A DNA stretch of 7,397 bases from Acidobacteriota bacterium. Lineage in GTDB: Bacteria > Acidobacteriota > UBA6911 > RPQK01 > JADFOI01. Location: positions 1 to 7,397 of the forward strand of contig JAPUKI010000135.1 in assembly GCA_027295745.1 (NCBI GenBank), given 5' to 3'. Shown piece after piece: positions 1 through 5,372 of this stretch (position 1 is the first letter of the stretch; each line of letters begins with the position of its first letter). The position numbers and the translations under genes are program-made. Under the pieces are notes generated by a model. The model did not search any database. It was not told the origin of the DNA and saw only the letters and a program-made list of their open reading frames with translations.

Positions 1-1
1 C

Positions 2-148
2 ATCTATCTCCAGGAAGAGAGTGAGAGTGAAGACCGCGTGCCTGGTCTGGGAAGGATCCCGGTGATTGGAAACCTGTTCAAAACCCGCAGTAACAATCGG
101 GAGACCCGCGAAATCCTGTTCTTCATTACCGCCCGTATCCAGAAGTGA
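2..148 (+). CDS. pilQ: Type IV pilus secretin, C-terminus (PilQ family), 5' truncated by window edge
   Basis: Reading from base 2 gives 48 residues and then TGA at 146-148. The segment DRVPGLGRIPVIGNLFKTRS, followed by an N-N-R-E-T-R-E-I-L-F-F-I-T-A-R-I run, is the hallmark end of the secretin (bacterial type II/III secretion and type IV pilus) domain, where the P-x-L-x-x-I-P-V-I-G-x-L-F box precedes the last beta strand of the outer-membrane barrel. PilQ forms the outer-membrane pore through which the type IV pilus passes. GspD and other secretins share this box, but the short tail after the last strand and the peptidase gene that follows favour PilQ. The rest of the gene lies before the window. 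The stop is followed one base later by the probable start of the M24 peptidase, so the two are likely cotranscribed. Confidence 0.88.
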   Translation: MYLQEESESEDRVPGLGRIPVIGNLFKTRSNNRETREILFFITARIQK

Positions 149-149
149 T

Positions 150-1220
150 TTGCCCGAGAATGGAACCCGCTTCAGGCGATGGCTAAAGGGTCTGGAAGCC
201 CATCGCCTGGACGGTTTTCTGGTCACCCACCCACCCAATCTACGCTACCTCTTTAACTTTACCGGGTCTGCCGGTATAGCCTGCTGCCTGGCTACAGAAA
301 GCCATCTGATTGTGGACTCACGCTACATCGAGCAGGCAGATTCCGAGACCCGCAACTGCCAGAGTATGTTGGCGGAGAAGTCCCTCGAGGACACTCTCAA
401 AGCCTTTCTCTCGACTTCCGCACGCTTCCAGGGTCACACTCCCAGGATCGGCCTGGAAGCCCACCATATCTCTTACGACTTCGTGCTTCGAGTCCAGTCC
501 TGGCAGACCAACATTGAGTGGGTCCCTACCCGCAATCTGATTGAAGAAATGCGCATGATCAAAGACAAAGGAGAAATACAGCTCCTGGAAAGGGCCTTTC
601 AGATTGCTCAAACTGCCTACCAGCACTTCGCAGAAAGGATCCGGCCAGGAATGACAGAAGCGGAAGTGGCCGGGATCCTTGAGTTCGAGCTCCGCAAAGC
701 GGGAGGTCAGGGTCTCGCCTTCGAAACCATCGTTTCTTCAGGACCCCGGACTTCCCTTCCTCACGCCTCTTCGACGGACAAGAGAATCGAATCAAACGAG
801 TATGTCTTGATTGACTTTGGCCTCAAATACCAGGGCTACTGCAGTGATCTCACCCGCATTCACCTGTCTCCCGAGGCGAAACGACCCGCCATCTATCAAG
901 TGGTCCAGGAAGCTCAGGAGAAGGCTCTTGCCCTGATTAAACCTGGGGCACGGTCCGACCAAATCGATGCCGCCGCGCGCAGCGTCATCTCACAGCATGG
1001 ATTCGGAGAGAACTTTGGCCACAGTACCGGCCACGGTCTCGGTCTGGAGGTGCACGAGTTACCGGTGATATCCCACCGCAGACCTCGCGAGCTTCAGGAA
1101 GGGATGGTTTTTACTGTCGAGCCGGGAATTTACTTGCCTGGCCAGTACGGTGTGCGAATCGAGGACGCTGTTGCGGTCACCCATGACGGATGTAGGTTAC
1201 TTTCAGACCGCAATCTTTAG
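150..1220 (+). CDS. Xaa-Pro aminopeptidase, M24 (pita-bread) metallopeptidase
   Basis: Cytoplasmic dinuclear-metal aminopeptidase that removes N-terminal residues preceding proline. With a TTG start at 150 the product has 356 residues, the usual length for bacterial short Xaa-Pro peptidases. A creatinase-like N-terminal domain (about 1-130) has the typical V-x-x-P-x-N-L-x-Y-L-x-x-F-T-G and V-D-S-R-Y motifs. The pita-bread domain (about 140-356) carries all five expected metal ligands: D222 and D233 (IDFG...YCSDLTR), H295 (GHSTGHGLGLEVHE), E324 (FTVEPGIY) and E338 (VRIEDAVAV). The accessory histidines H205 and H302 are also present. An in-frame TTG at 66 would add 28 residues, but they lie entirely over the secretin tail and do not look like M24 sequence, so I prefer 150. 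AGAAG upstream is only a weak ribosome binding site, so translation is probably coupled to the secretin gene. It ends directly against a long inverted repeat. Confidence 0.93.
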   Translation: MPENGTRFRRWLKGLEAHRLDGFLVTHPPNLRYLFNFTGSAGIACCLATESHLIVDSRYIEQADSETRNCQSMLAEKSLEDTLKAFLSTSARFQGHTPRIGLEAHHISYDFVLRVQSWQTNIEWVPTRNLIEEMRMIKDKGEIQLLERAFQIAQTAYQHFAERIRPGMTEAEVAGILEFELRKAGGQGLAFETIVSSGPRTSLPHASSTDKRIESNEYVLIDFGLKYQGYCSDLTRIHLSPEAKRPAIYQVVQEAQEKALALIKPGARSDQIDAAARSVISQHGFGENFGHSTGHGLGLEVHELPVISHRRPRELQEGMVFTVEPGIYLPGQYGVRIEDAVAVTHDGCRLLSDRNL

Positions 1221-1344
1221 CGCGGGCGTCCAGGGAGGTCAAGCTCTTCGTTCTCCGCGCCCTTCGATCCTCGACGTAGCCTAGGCTACGCCTGCGGTCG
1301 AAGGGCTTGTGCGGCCTCGAGCTTGACCTCCCTGAACACCCGCG
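1221..1344. repeat. 124-nt imperfect inverted repeat, likely bidirectional transcript end
   Basis: The outer arms 1221-1246 and 1319-1344 match except at two positions (both would be G-U pairs in the - strand RNA). An inner arm GCCCTTCGA (1259-1267) pairs with 1298-1306, and the centre is a perfect 16-bp palindrome at 1275-1290 (CGTAGCCTAGGCTACG). All three levels share one symmetry axis at 1282/1283, separated by unpaired internal loops. The element begins right after the peptidase stop and ends 8 nt before the stop of the convergent TPR gene, so it occupies essentially the whole gap. There is no T-run, so it is not a textbook intrinsic terminator. A palindromic intergenic repeat unit acting as a 3'-end barrier is the most likely reading. 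Confidence 0.8.
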
Positions 1345-1352
1345 TTACTGGG

Positions 1353-2105
1353 TCAGTTGTTCTCCGCCGCAAGCTGCTGGAGGTGAATTTGAGCCTCCTG
1401 GAAGTACACACTGGTCGGATACTCGGTGGTCAATCTCTGGTAAAATACCACAGCTTCCTGAGCATTACCCGCTGCCTCATGATTCTGCCCGAGTTGTAAG
1501 AGTATCGTGTCCTTTGGGAAGAAGCCGCTGGCTTCCAGGAGTATTTCCTCCAGCAAAGCTGTGGCTCGCTGACGGTCGTCGTTCGATTCTGCAAGTCGGA
1601 CCAGGAGATGCCGAGCCATGTATTTGATGTGGGGTTGAGATGAATTCTCCATCACGAAAGTCAAGTCCCCCTCAGCTTGTTCCGTCTGGCCCATTTCTTG
1701 TTTGATCAGAGCCATGTAGTAGCGGGCCAGGAGACCGAGGTCAGTGTTCGGATGATCTTCCGCGATGGTCCTGAAATGTCCCAGGGCTTCCACTCGACGT
1801 TCTTGATCAAATTGGAACTGATATGCGGAGGGAACGGTTTGATCCTCGCTTACCCCGGTCGTCTCCTCGCTGACGGGAGCGTGGTAGATTTCCAGGGCTT
1901 CAGCAAATTGGACTTGAAGCTCCTCAGAGCGACTCCCTTGGTAGTTTTGCCAGACATAGGCTCCCCCGATTGAAAGCAAGAAAATCCCGAAGAAAGTGGC
2001 CAGGACAGAGCTGTTCGCAGCAGCCCACCTCAACATGCCAGTGAGAAAGGCCTGGATTATGTCTTCCTGGACAATTTCTTTGCGAGTTAATCGTTTCGCA
2101 GCCAC
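1353..2105 (-). CDS. Membrane-anchored TPR protein (YfgM / TPR_21-like)
   Basis: A 250-residue protein with a charged cytoplasmic N-terminus (about 1-30), one hydrophobic helix at about 33-52 (VLATFFGIFLLSIGGAYVW) and a periplasmic helical part. Helix pairs resembling tetratricopeptide repeats are visible at about 100-245 (for example ALGHFRTIAEDHPNT and AQEAVVFYQRLTTEYPTS). This order matches the TPR_21 family, which includes E. coli YfgM, an ancillary partner of the SecYEG translocon and periplasmic chaperones. The role here is inferred from architecture only. The start is GTG at 2105-2103, preceded on the - strand by AAAGGGA about 7 nt upstream. The gene follows the tRNA-Arg by 32 nt on the same strand and may share its transcript. 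It converges with the Xaa-Pro peptidase gene. Confidence 0.75.
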   Translation of the reverse strand: MAAKRLTRKEIVQEDIIQAFLTGMLRWAAANSSVLATFFGIFLLSIGGAYVWQNYQGSRSEELQVQFAEALEIYHAPVSEETTGVSEDQTVPSAYQFQFDQERRVEALGHFRTIAEDHPNTDLGLLARYYMALIKQEMGQTEQAEGDLTFVMENSSQPHIKYMARHLLVRLAESNDDRQRATALLEEILLEASGFFPKDTILLQLGQNHEAAGNAQEAVVFYQRLTTEYPTSVYFQEAQIHLQQLAAENN

Positions 2106-2137
2106 GAAGATCCCTTTCTGTGCTCGTCGAAGTCAAG

Positions 2138-2210
2138 TGCGCCTGGCAGGACTCGAACCTGCGGCGCAGGGGTTAGGAACCCCTTGCTCTGTCCTCTGAG
2201 CTACAGGCGC
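2138..2210 (-). tRNA. tRNA-Arg (anticodon CCU)
   Basis: The - strand folds into a full 73-nt cloverleaf. The acceptor arm is GCGCCTG (2210-2204) paired with CAGGCGC (2145-2139). The D arm is GCTC/GAGC with an 8-nt loop. The anticodon arm AGGGG-TTCCTAA-CCCCT has anticodon CCT at 2177-2175. The T arm GCAGG-TTCGAGT-CCTGC carries the invariant TTC. The discriminator base is A at 2138. CCA is not encoded (the next bases are CTT), so it must be added after transcription. Anticodon CCU reads AGG arginine codons. Confidence 0.97.
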
Positions 2211-2262
2211 ACGAACGACTTACGGGTTTCAATTTTTCTCTTTTGGCGCTCAGGCGTAGGAT

Positions 2263-2268
2263 AGTATA
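2263..2268 (-). promoter_or_regulatory. Possible -10 box for the tRNA-Arg gene
   Basis: On the - strand the hexamer TATACT (5 of 6 to TATAAT) lies about 53 nt before the mature tRNA 5' end, which would leave a leader of roughly 45 nt. I do not find a good -35 hexamer at 16-18 nt spacing, so this is a weak call based on position and the -10 alone. Confidence 0.3.
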
Positions 2269-2447
2269 CCTGAACGTCCTTCTGAGAGTACCAATATTCA
2301 GTTTTCCTTCTCTTCAGTCAATTGTTCCCTCACTTTCTGGAAAGCACCAGGCCCAATCAGTGGTTCATTGTAAGTCATCGCAAGTAAGCCCATTACGGCG
2401 GTATTGTCTCCTATTTCTGCTTGCGTCTTACGCGGACAACCAGGATA

Positions 2448-2466
2448 TTATGCTGTATCAGCATAA
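2448..2466 (+). promoter_or_regulatory. Perfect 8-bp hairpin in the leader region of the orphan gene
   Basis: TTATGCTG (2448-2455), loop TAT, CAGCATAA (2459-2466). It lies 42 nt upstream of the ATG at 2509 and overlaps the best -10-like hexamer (TATTAT, 2446-2451). It could therefore be an operator-type dyad for a repressor or an RNA hairpin in the leader; no T-run follows, so it is not a simple terminator. The function is inferred from position only. Confidence 0.35.
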
Positions 2467-2494
2467 GACTTGTTAGGCGTCTATGCCCTAAACG

Positions 2495-2503
2495 AAAGGA
2501 GGT
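2495..2503 (+). promoter_or_regulatory. Strong Shine-Dalgarno (AAAGGAGGT) that sets the start at 2509
   Basis: AAAGGAGGT is nearly the full anti-Shine-Dalgarno complement, 5 nt before ATG at 2509-2511. It rules out an in-frame TTG at 2470 as the start. It is the strongest such site in the window. Confidence 0.8.
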
Positions 2504-2508
2504 CGCCT

Positions 2509-3555
2509 ATGACTGTCTCTAGACAGCAACTAGAATTGGACAAACTCATTAAAGGCTTGCAGGCCTCACCTTTGAAGTTCTGGACTGATCGGAACACTTG
2601 TCTGTCAAAACTTGAGTCCCTAGGTAGAGACGCTGAACCGGCGCTTGGGGAGGCGTTGAAGTATCTGTGTAAAAAGTCCTTTTTAGTCAATGCTGCTAGG
2701 GTCTTTCGATCTGTAGGACCTCCAGCGCGTAAATGGATTCCAACCCTCATTCAAGAGTTCAATGCTAAAACAAGGACTGGTGAAGCTCAAGTGGCAGTCG
2801 GCATAGTTTATGCTATGGCGCTCCTGCCCCAAGTCAAGGATCGCTACAACGATGACCTGAAAGAATTCTTCGATAAGATAATCGCCAATCCTAAGCTGAA
2901 CTCAGGTGTACGTTTTTGTGCGGCACTGGGAGCCCGAAGTCATGGATATCTGGATGTCGCTGATTCCGATCATGTCATGTATGAGCATATCGAAGCTCTC
3001 GTAATGAAAAATTTCGGCAGATCGCTGTTTCCCTCATTAGACATTGCGGAGCCGCTCCTCTCGGGACCGTTGCCGTCGGCCTTTCTCAAACACTATGCAA
3101 AGTCGCAATGGGGTATAACCCTGCATTTGCCAAGGTGGGTCGAGGTATACGACGGCGATAATCCGGGTCCCATGAGGCCGCGTATTTCCTCTGAAACTCC
3201 ACTATGGCTCGTGAATTCTGGGATTCCCGGCGAAAGATGTAATGTTAAGATGGATCAAAACCTGACAGATTCAGACATGGCTCAAGCTAAAGAGGAATTG
3301 GAGTCCAACCCTCCCCCTCTTCGGCAATATCGGCGGATCTCAATGAAGTGGATAACCTTAGGCAAGGAGAAGAACAAAAGGGCTTTCGAGCATATTCATG
3401 CTTTGGAACAGTCGGTGCCTAAGAAATTACGCCAAATAGGGTTCTCTCATCGAAATAGGGGCTACGTGTTTACGTTTTCGACGTCTCCGGAGCGGTACGA
3501 GATGGCAAATAAGTGGTTCTTTGATGTGGTGGTATCAGCTATCGAATTTCATTGA
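2509..3555 (+). CDS. Hypothetical 348-residue protein, helical-repeat-like N-terminus
   Basis: I do not recognise this protein. It has no signal peptide and no membrane helix and is probably cytoplasmic. Residues about 1-190 look like stacked amphipathic helices of HEAT/ARM character, with short motifs such as LGRDAEPALGEALKYL and VGPPARKWIPTLIQEF. The middle (about 200-265) is richer in W, P and G and appears to be strand-forming. The last ~80 residues alternate a basic segment (KWITLGKEKNKRAF) with a likely alpha/beta end (GYVFTFSTSPERYEMANKWF). No nuclease, ATPase, kinase or metal-binding motif is visible. The gene stands alone between a divergent tRNA and a convergent flavin reductase gene. 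It is visibly more A+T-rich than its neighbours, with codon choices such as AAA, ATA and TTA, which suggests separate acquisition. Strong initiation and the length of the open frame support a real gene. Confidence 0.75.
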   Translation: MTVSRQQLELDKLIKGLQASPLKFWTDRNTCLSKLESLGRDAEPALGEALKYLCKKSFLVNAARVFRSVGPPARKWIPTLIQEFNAKTRTGEAQVAVGIVYAMALLPQVKDRYNDDLKEFFDKIIANPKLNSGVRFCAALGARSHGYLDVADSDHVMYEHIEALVMKNFGRSLFPSLDIAEPLLSGPLPSAFLKHYAKSQWGITLHLPRWVEVYDGDNPGPMRPRISSETPLWLVNSGIPGERCNVKMDQNLTDSDMAQAKEELESNPPPLRQYRRISMKWITLGKEKNKRAFEHIHALEQSVPKKLRQIGFSHRNRGYVFTFSTSPERYEMANKWFFDVVVSAIEFH

Positions 3556-3708
3556 GTTCACTTTTGTCACTTGGGGGAGAATGCGCCTCTGAGGTTAAAC
3601 ACCCAACCATGCGCTGTGCCTGACCTCAATTCCACTGCCGTAGCGCCACCATCCCAGCGACGAAGTGAAAGTCAGTTTCGGAGCTGGAGATGAATAGGGA
3701 CTACGACC
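3556..3708. other. Convergent intergenic gap, no clear feature
   Basis: The gap separates the orphan gene from the convergent FMN reductase gene. A short dyad TGAGGT...ACCTCA with a long loop is present, but there is no T-tract and no stable hairpin. I see no gene and no convincing terminator. Confidence 0.5.
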
Positions 3709-4305
3709 TTAACGATCTGGCCGTACCATTTGCTCCAGTGCTGCTTGAGGGCAGATGTTGTCTCTAATGTAGTCAATCAGATTCGTGGCCACGCCTCTAA
3801 TCCTCTGCTCCATGGCTGGATCGGTGCATTGACCTTTTTCATCAAACACCTTGTGAACCGCGGCTACTGAAACAGGTCCTGGGAGCACAATGGCCCCAAC
3901 ATGAGAACAGACACTGCGGAGGTGTTCCAAAGCCTTGATAGCTCCAATGCTTCCGGCAGCTACGCCTAACAAGGCAATCGGCTTACCACTCAATACTGAT
4001 GGAAAGCCCAAGTGCTCGATGACCAATTTGATCACACTACTATAACTACCGTGGTATTCCGGTGTGGCAAAAATGACTCCTGTTGCATCGGAAACCTGTT
4101 GCTGCAATCTATCCATAACCGAAGAATCCTTGGCGGTACCAGGCAAAGCCAGATCGATTTCTGCGGGATCGATCACATCAACGGCAGTGTCCTTGTGCTG
4201 GTTGATCTCATCGACGACTAGAGCCAATGCTGCCGCCGTCATATTGCCCGGACGCACACTCCCGATGAACGCCGCAATTCGGATGTCACAGTCTTCCTTC
4301 ATCAT
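3709..4305 (-). CDS. NADPH-dependent FMN reductase family protein (flavodoxin-like fold)
   Basis: A 198-residue cytoplasmic flavoprotein of the NAD(P)H-dependent FMN reductase / chromate-azo reductase type, which uses NAD(P)H to reduce bound or free FMN, quinones or other acceptors. The phosphate-binding loop of the flavodoxin-like fold is IGSVRPGNMT (residues 14-23). The signature P-E-Y-H-G-S-Y-S-S-V-I-K (82-93) matches the family motif PEYNGSxPxxLKN around the isoalloxazine ring. The segment GVAAGSIGAIKALEHLRSV (about 114-132) matches the third conserved block. The start at 4305 is chosen because GAAGGAGAAG (4320-4311) is well placed 5' of it; an upstream in-frame start at 4341 would put this site inside the gene. 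The physiological acceptor cannot be told from sequence. It is transcribed divergently from the Janus/ferredoxin pair. Confidence 0.9.
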   Translation of the reverse strand: MMKEDCDIRIAAFIGSVRPGNMTAAALALVVDEINQHKDTAVDVIDPAEIDLALPGTAKDSSVMDRLQQQVSDATGVIFATPEYHGSYSSVIKLVIEHLGFPSVLSGKPIALLGVAAGSIGAIKALEHLRSVCSHVGAIVLPGPVSVAAVHKVFDEKGQCTDPAMEQRIRGVATNLIDYIRDNICPQAALEQMVRPDR

Positions 4306-4328
4306 GTCGTCTTCTCCTTCTTGGAGCG

Positions 4329-4357
4329 ATACTGACAGCAAAGTTCACTCATCTCAA
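4329..4357 (-). promoter_or_regulatory. Possible sigma-70 promoter for the FMN reductase gene
   Basis: On the - strand, TTGAGA (4357-4352, 5 of 6 to TTGACA) is followed after 17 nt by CAGTAT (4334-4329, 3 of 6 to TATAAT). The spacing is ideal but the -10 is poor. It would place transcription start shortly before the GGAG ribosome binding site. Confidence 0.25.
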
Positions 4358-4419
4358 CACAAATAGAGCCGCCTCGGCGCTTAGGAGAAACTCATGGCGG
4401 GCGAGAAAGAGTCTCGAAC

Positions 4420-4448
4420 TTGTTCACCCGCTGCTGTTGGGCTAGAAT
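4420..4448 (+). promoter_or_regulatory. Sigma-70-like promoter candidate for the Janus/ferredoxin unit
   Basis: TTGTTC at 4420-4425 and TAGAAT at 4443-4448 (5 of 6 to TATAAT) are separated by exactly 17 nt. The predicted start near 4455 would give a leader of about 60 nt before ATG 4518. No operator dyad is evident around it. Confidence 0.4.
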
Positions 4449-4517
4449 CTCAGTGCTGGAGACCATCTCTGACAGAATGCCCCATGGGTCGTGTGGGGCT
4501 TGAGAAAAGGAGAGTGC

Positions 4518-4919
4518 ATGCCATTTGCAGAGCTTGCTGATGTTCGGCTGGAAGGGGGAGGGGTGATGTTCCAGTATCTCCTCCTTGAGCTGACATGGGC
4601 TGCACAGAAAAAAGCCATTGTGCGGGGTTTGAACTACAAACCCTACGCAGGCAAAACTGAGGAGCGGGTTGTGAAGTGGGCGAAGGAGGAACTGGGAGAA
4701 AGCGGCCTCTTTGAAAGTGGAGGTGATTTCCAGATAAGGGGTGGTGGAAGCGTTGCGTTCAATACCTACTATGAAACCATCACCGTCTTTGGGTCCAGCC
4801 AGACCTATGGCGTGGAGGAAGATCGAGAGGCAGTCGTAAAGCTGATAGAAACTTCATATCCGGAGCACGAGGTATCCTGGTTCAATCCCGAGTCTCGTGA
4901 CTCGACTTCCAAAGAGTGA
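4518..4919 (+). CDS. Janus/Ocnus (PHPT1-like) family protein lacking the catalytic histidine
   Basis: A 133-residue soluble protein that resembles animal 14-kDa phosphohistidine phosphatase (PHPT1) and Drosophila Janus/Ocnus along its whole length. Matching blocks are D-V-x-x-x-x-x-G-V (8-16), F-Q-Y-L-L-L (18-23), K-x-I-V-R-G (32-37), the R-G-G-G loop (74-77), I-T-V-F-G-S-S-x-x-Y-G (88-98) and Y-P-E-H-E-V-S-W (114-121). In human PHPT1 the catalytic base is His53 in A-E-Y-H-A-D. Here the aligned stretch is K-P-Y-A-G-K, so Ala44 replaces it; Lys21 aligns with Gln19 and Arg78 with Ser78. Ser94 and the Y-G pair are kept. The fold is therefore likely conserved, while the known phosphatase chemistry is unlikely. 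The start is ATG 4518 with AAAAGGAGAG (4505-4514) upstream; a later ATG at 4566 would remove the first conserved block. The ferredoxin gene follows after 7 nt. Confidence 0.78.
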   Translation: MPFAELADVRLEGGGVMFQYLLLELTWAAQKKAIVRGLNYKPYAGKTEERVVKWAKEELGESGLFESGGDFQIRGGGSVAFNTYYETITVFGSSQTYGVEEDREAVVKLIETSYPEHEVSWFNPESRDSTSKE

Positions 4920-4926
4920 GAGAGCA

Positions 4927-5268
4927 ATGCATGTAGATCCTCTAAAAGACATCTCAACCATCAAAAAAACGGAGCAGCGTAAGCGCAAACCTGTTGTGAT
5001 CGCTGTCATCAATGACGCCTGTACGGGCTGTGCCGGCTCCCCTGCCTGTGTGGACTACTGCCCCATAGGGAACTGTATGATTTGGGTGTCTGACGAAGAA
5101 CATCCTCCCTTCGGACGAATAGAAGTCGACGGGCTGCTGTGCATCGGTTGCAAGCTTTGTATCAGTAAAGGGCCGGAAGGAGCCTTTCTGGATGGTTGTC
5201 CCTGGGACGCGATCGACATGGTCTCGCTCAAAGACTATGAGGCGGACTTGGGCCCCATGCCGTACTGA
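4927..5268 (+). CDS. Dicluster (2x[4Fe-4S]) ferredoxin-like protein
   Basis: A 113-residue soluble protein with nine cysteines. The first motif is C32-x2-C35-x5-C41-x3-C45-P, and the second is C72-x2-C75-x2-C78 followed after 12 residues by C91-P-W-D-A-I. By the usual cross-over rule of bacterial dicluster ferredoxins, C32, C35, C41 and C91 would hold one [4Fe-4S] cluster, and C72, C75, C78 and C45 the other. C50 is extra. The first motif has a 3-residue insertion (A-G-S-P-A) compared with the usual CxxCxxC, and 26 residues separate C45 from C72. A basic, probably flexible N-terminus (about 7-22) precedes the strand V-V-I-A-V-I. The start ATG 4927 lies 7 nt after the stop of the Janus-like gene, so the pair is probably cotranslated. 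An earlier in-frame ATG at 4897 would overlap that gene by 23 nt. The redox partner is unknown; low-potential electron transfer is inferred from the family. Confidence 0.88.
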   Translation: MHVDPLKDISTIKKTEQRKRKPVVIAVINDACTGCAGSPACVDYCPIGNCMIWVSDEEHPPFGRIEVDGLLCIGCKLCISKGPEGAFLDGCPWDAIDMVSLKDYEADLGPMPY

Positions 5269-5332
5269 ACTCGCTGCGCTCGTAGAGAGAACTCGCTGCG
5301 CTCGTGGAGAGAACTTGCTGCGCTCGTAGAGA
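5267..5332. repeat. Three tandem 22-bp repeats
   Basis: The unit GAACTCGCTGCGCTCGTAGA plus GA occurs at 5267-5288, 5289-5310 and 5311-5332 with no spacer. Copy 2 differs at one base (GTGGAGA), and copy 3 at one base (CTTGCTG). The array starts inside the TGA stop of the ferredoxin gene. The 22-bp period is close to two helical turns, so repeated protein binding is possible, but slippage expansion of an inert sequence is equally likely. Confidence 0.9.
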
Positions 5333-5338
5333 GAGCGC

Positions 5339-5362
5339 GCGTTCCAGATTTCAAGTCTAGGT
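5339..5362 (+). repeat. Left copy of ~25-bp inverted repeat flanking the HEAT gene
   Basis: GCGTTCCAGATTTCAAGT, continuing CTAGGT, matches the reverse complement of 6056-6080 except for two substitutions and a one-base gap. It sits 10 nt upstream of the ATG of the HEAT gene. Confidence 0.7.
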
Positions 5363-5372
5363 ATTGACTTTT

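Larger units (their letters stand above)
2211..2508. other. Intergenic region between divergent tRNA-Arg and the orphan gene, with several potential hairpins
   Basis: About 300 bp without a convincing gene; the only open frame has no ribosome binding site and no recognisable protein. From left to right it holds a T-rich start, a possible tRNA -10 box (2263-2268), and an asymmetric bulged inverted repeat with arms 2361-2384 and 2420-2442 (TGGTT, GTAAG, GCAAG pairing with CTTGC, CTTAC, AACCA). These are followed by a perfect 8-bp hairpin at 2448-2466 and a small hairpin at 2473-2491 just before the Shine-Dalgarno. A weak + promoter may exist here (TTGCGT at 2421, TATTAT at 2446), but its 19-bp spacing is poor. 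Confidence 0.6.

Noticed and set aside
1307..1627. Open frame of 106 residues on the + strand over the end of the TPR gene
   Set aside because: It overlaps the inverted repeat and the TPR coding region and shows no protein-like features.
2138..2210. tRNA-Arg as an integration site for an island carrying the orphan gene
   Set aside because: Integration normally uses the tRNA 3' end, which faces the TPR gene here. No integrase and no duplicated tRNA 3' segment are seen on the orphan-gene side.
2243..2476. Open frame of 77 residues in the intergenic region before the orphan gene
   Set aside because: It has no ribosome binding site, an unremarkable composition and no recognisable protein; it runs through the hairpin-rich leader.
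3594..3607. Second integron-type site after the orphan gene (GTTAAAC and ACCCAAC)
   Set aside because: The two cores are adjacent and in the wrong order, with no partner core and no imperfect hairpin between them.
4064..4366. Open frame of 100 residues on the + strand opposite the FMN reductase gene
   Set aside because: It lies antisense to the conserved flavin-binding motifs and its product is low-complexity, rich in S, T and A.
5267..5332. CRISPR array
   Set aside because: The repeats are directly abutting with no spacers, and no cas genes are present.
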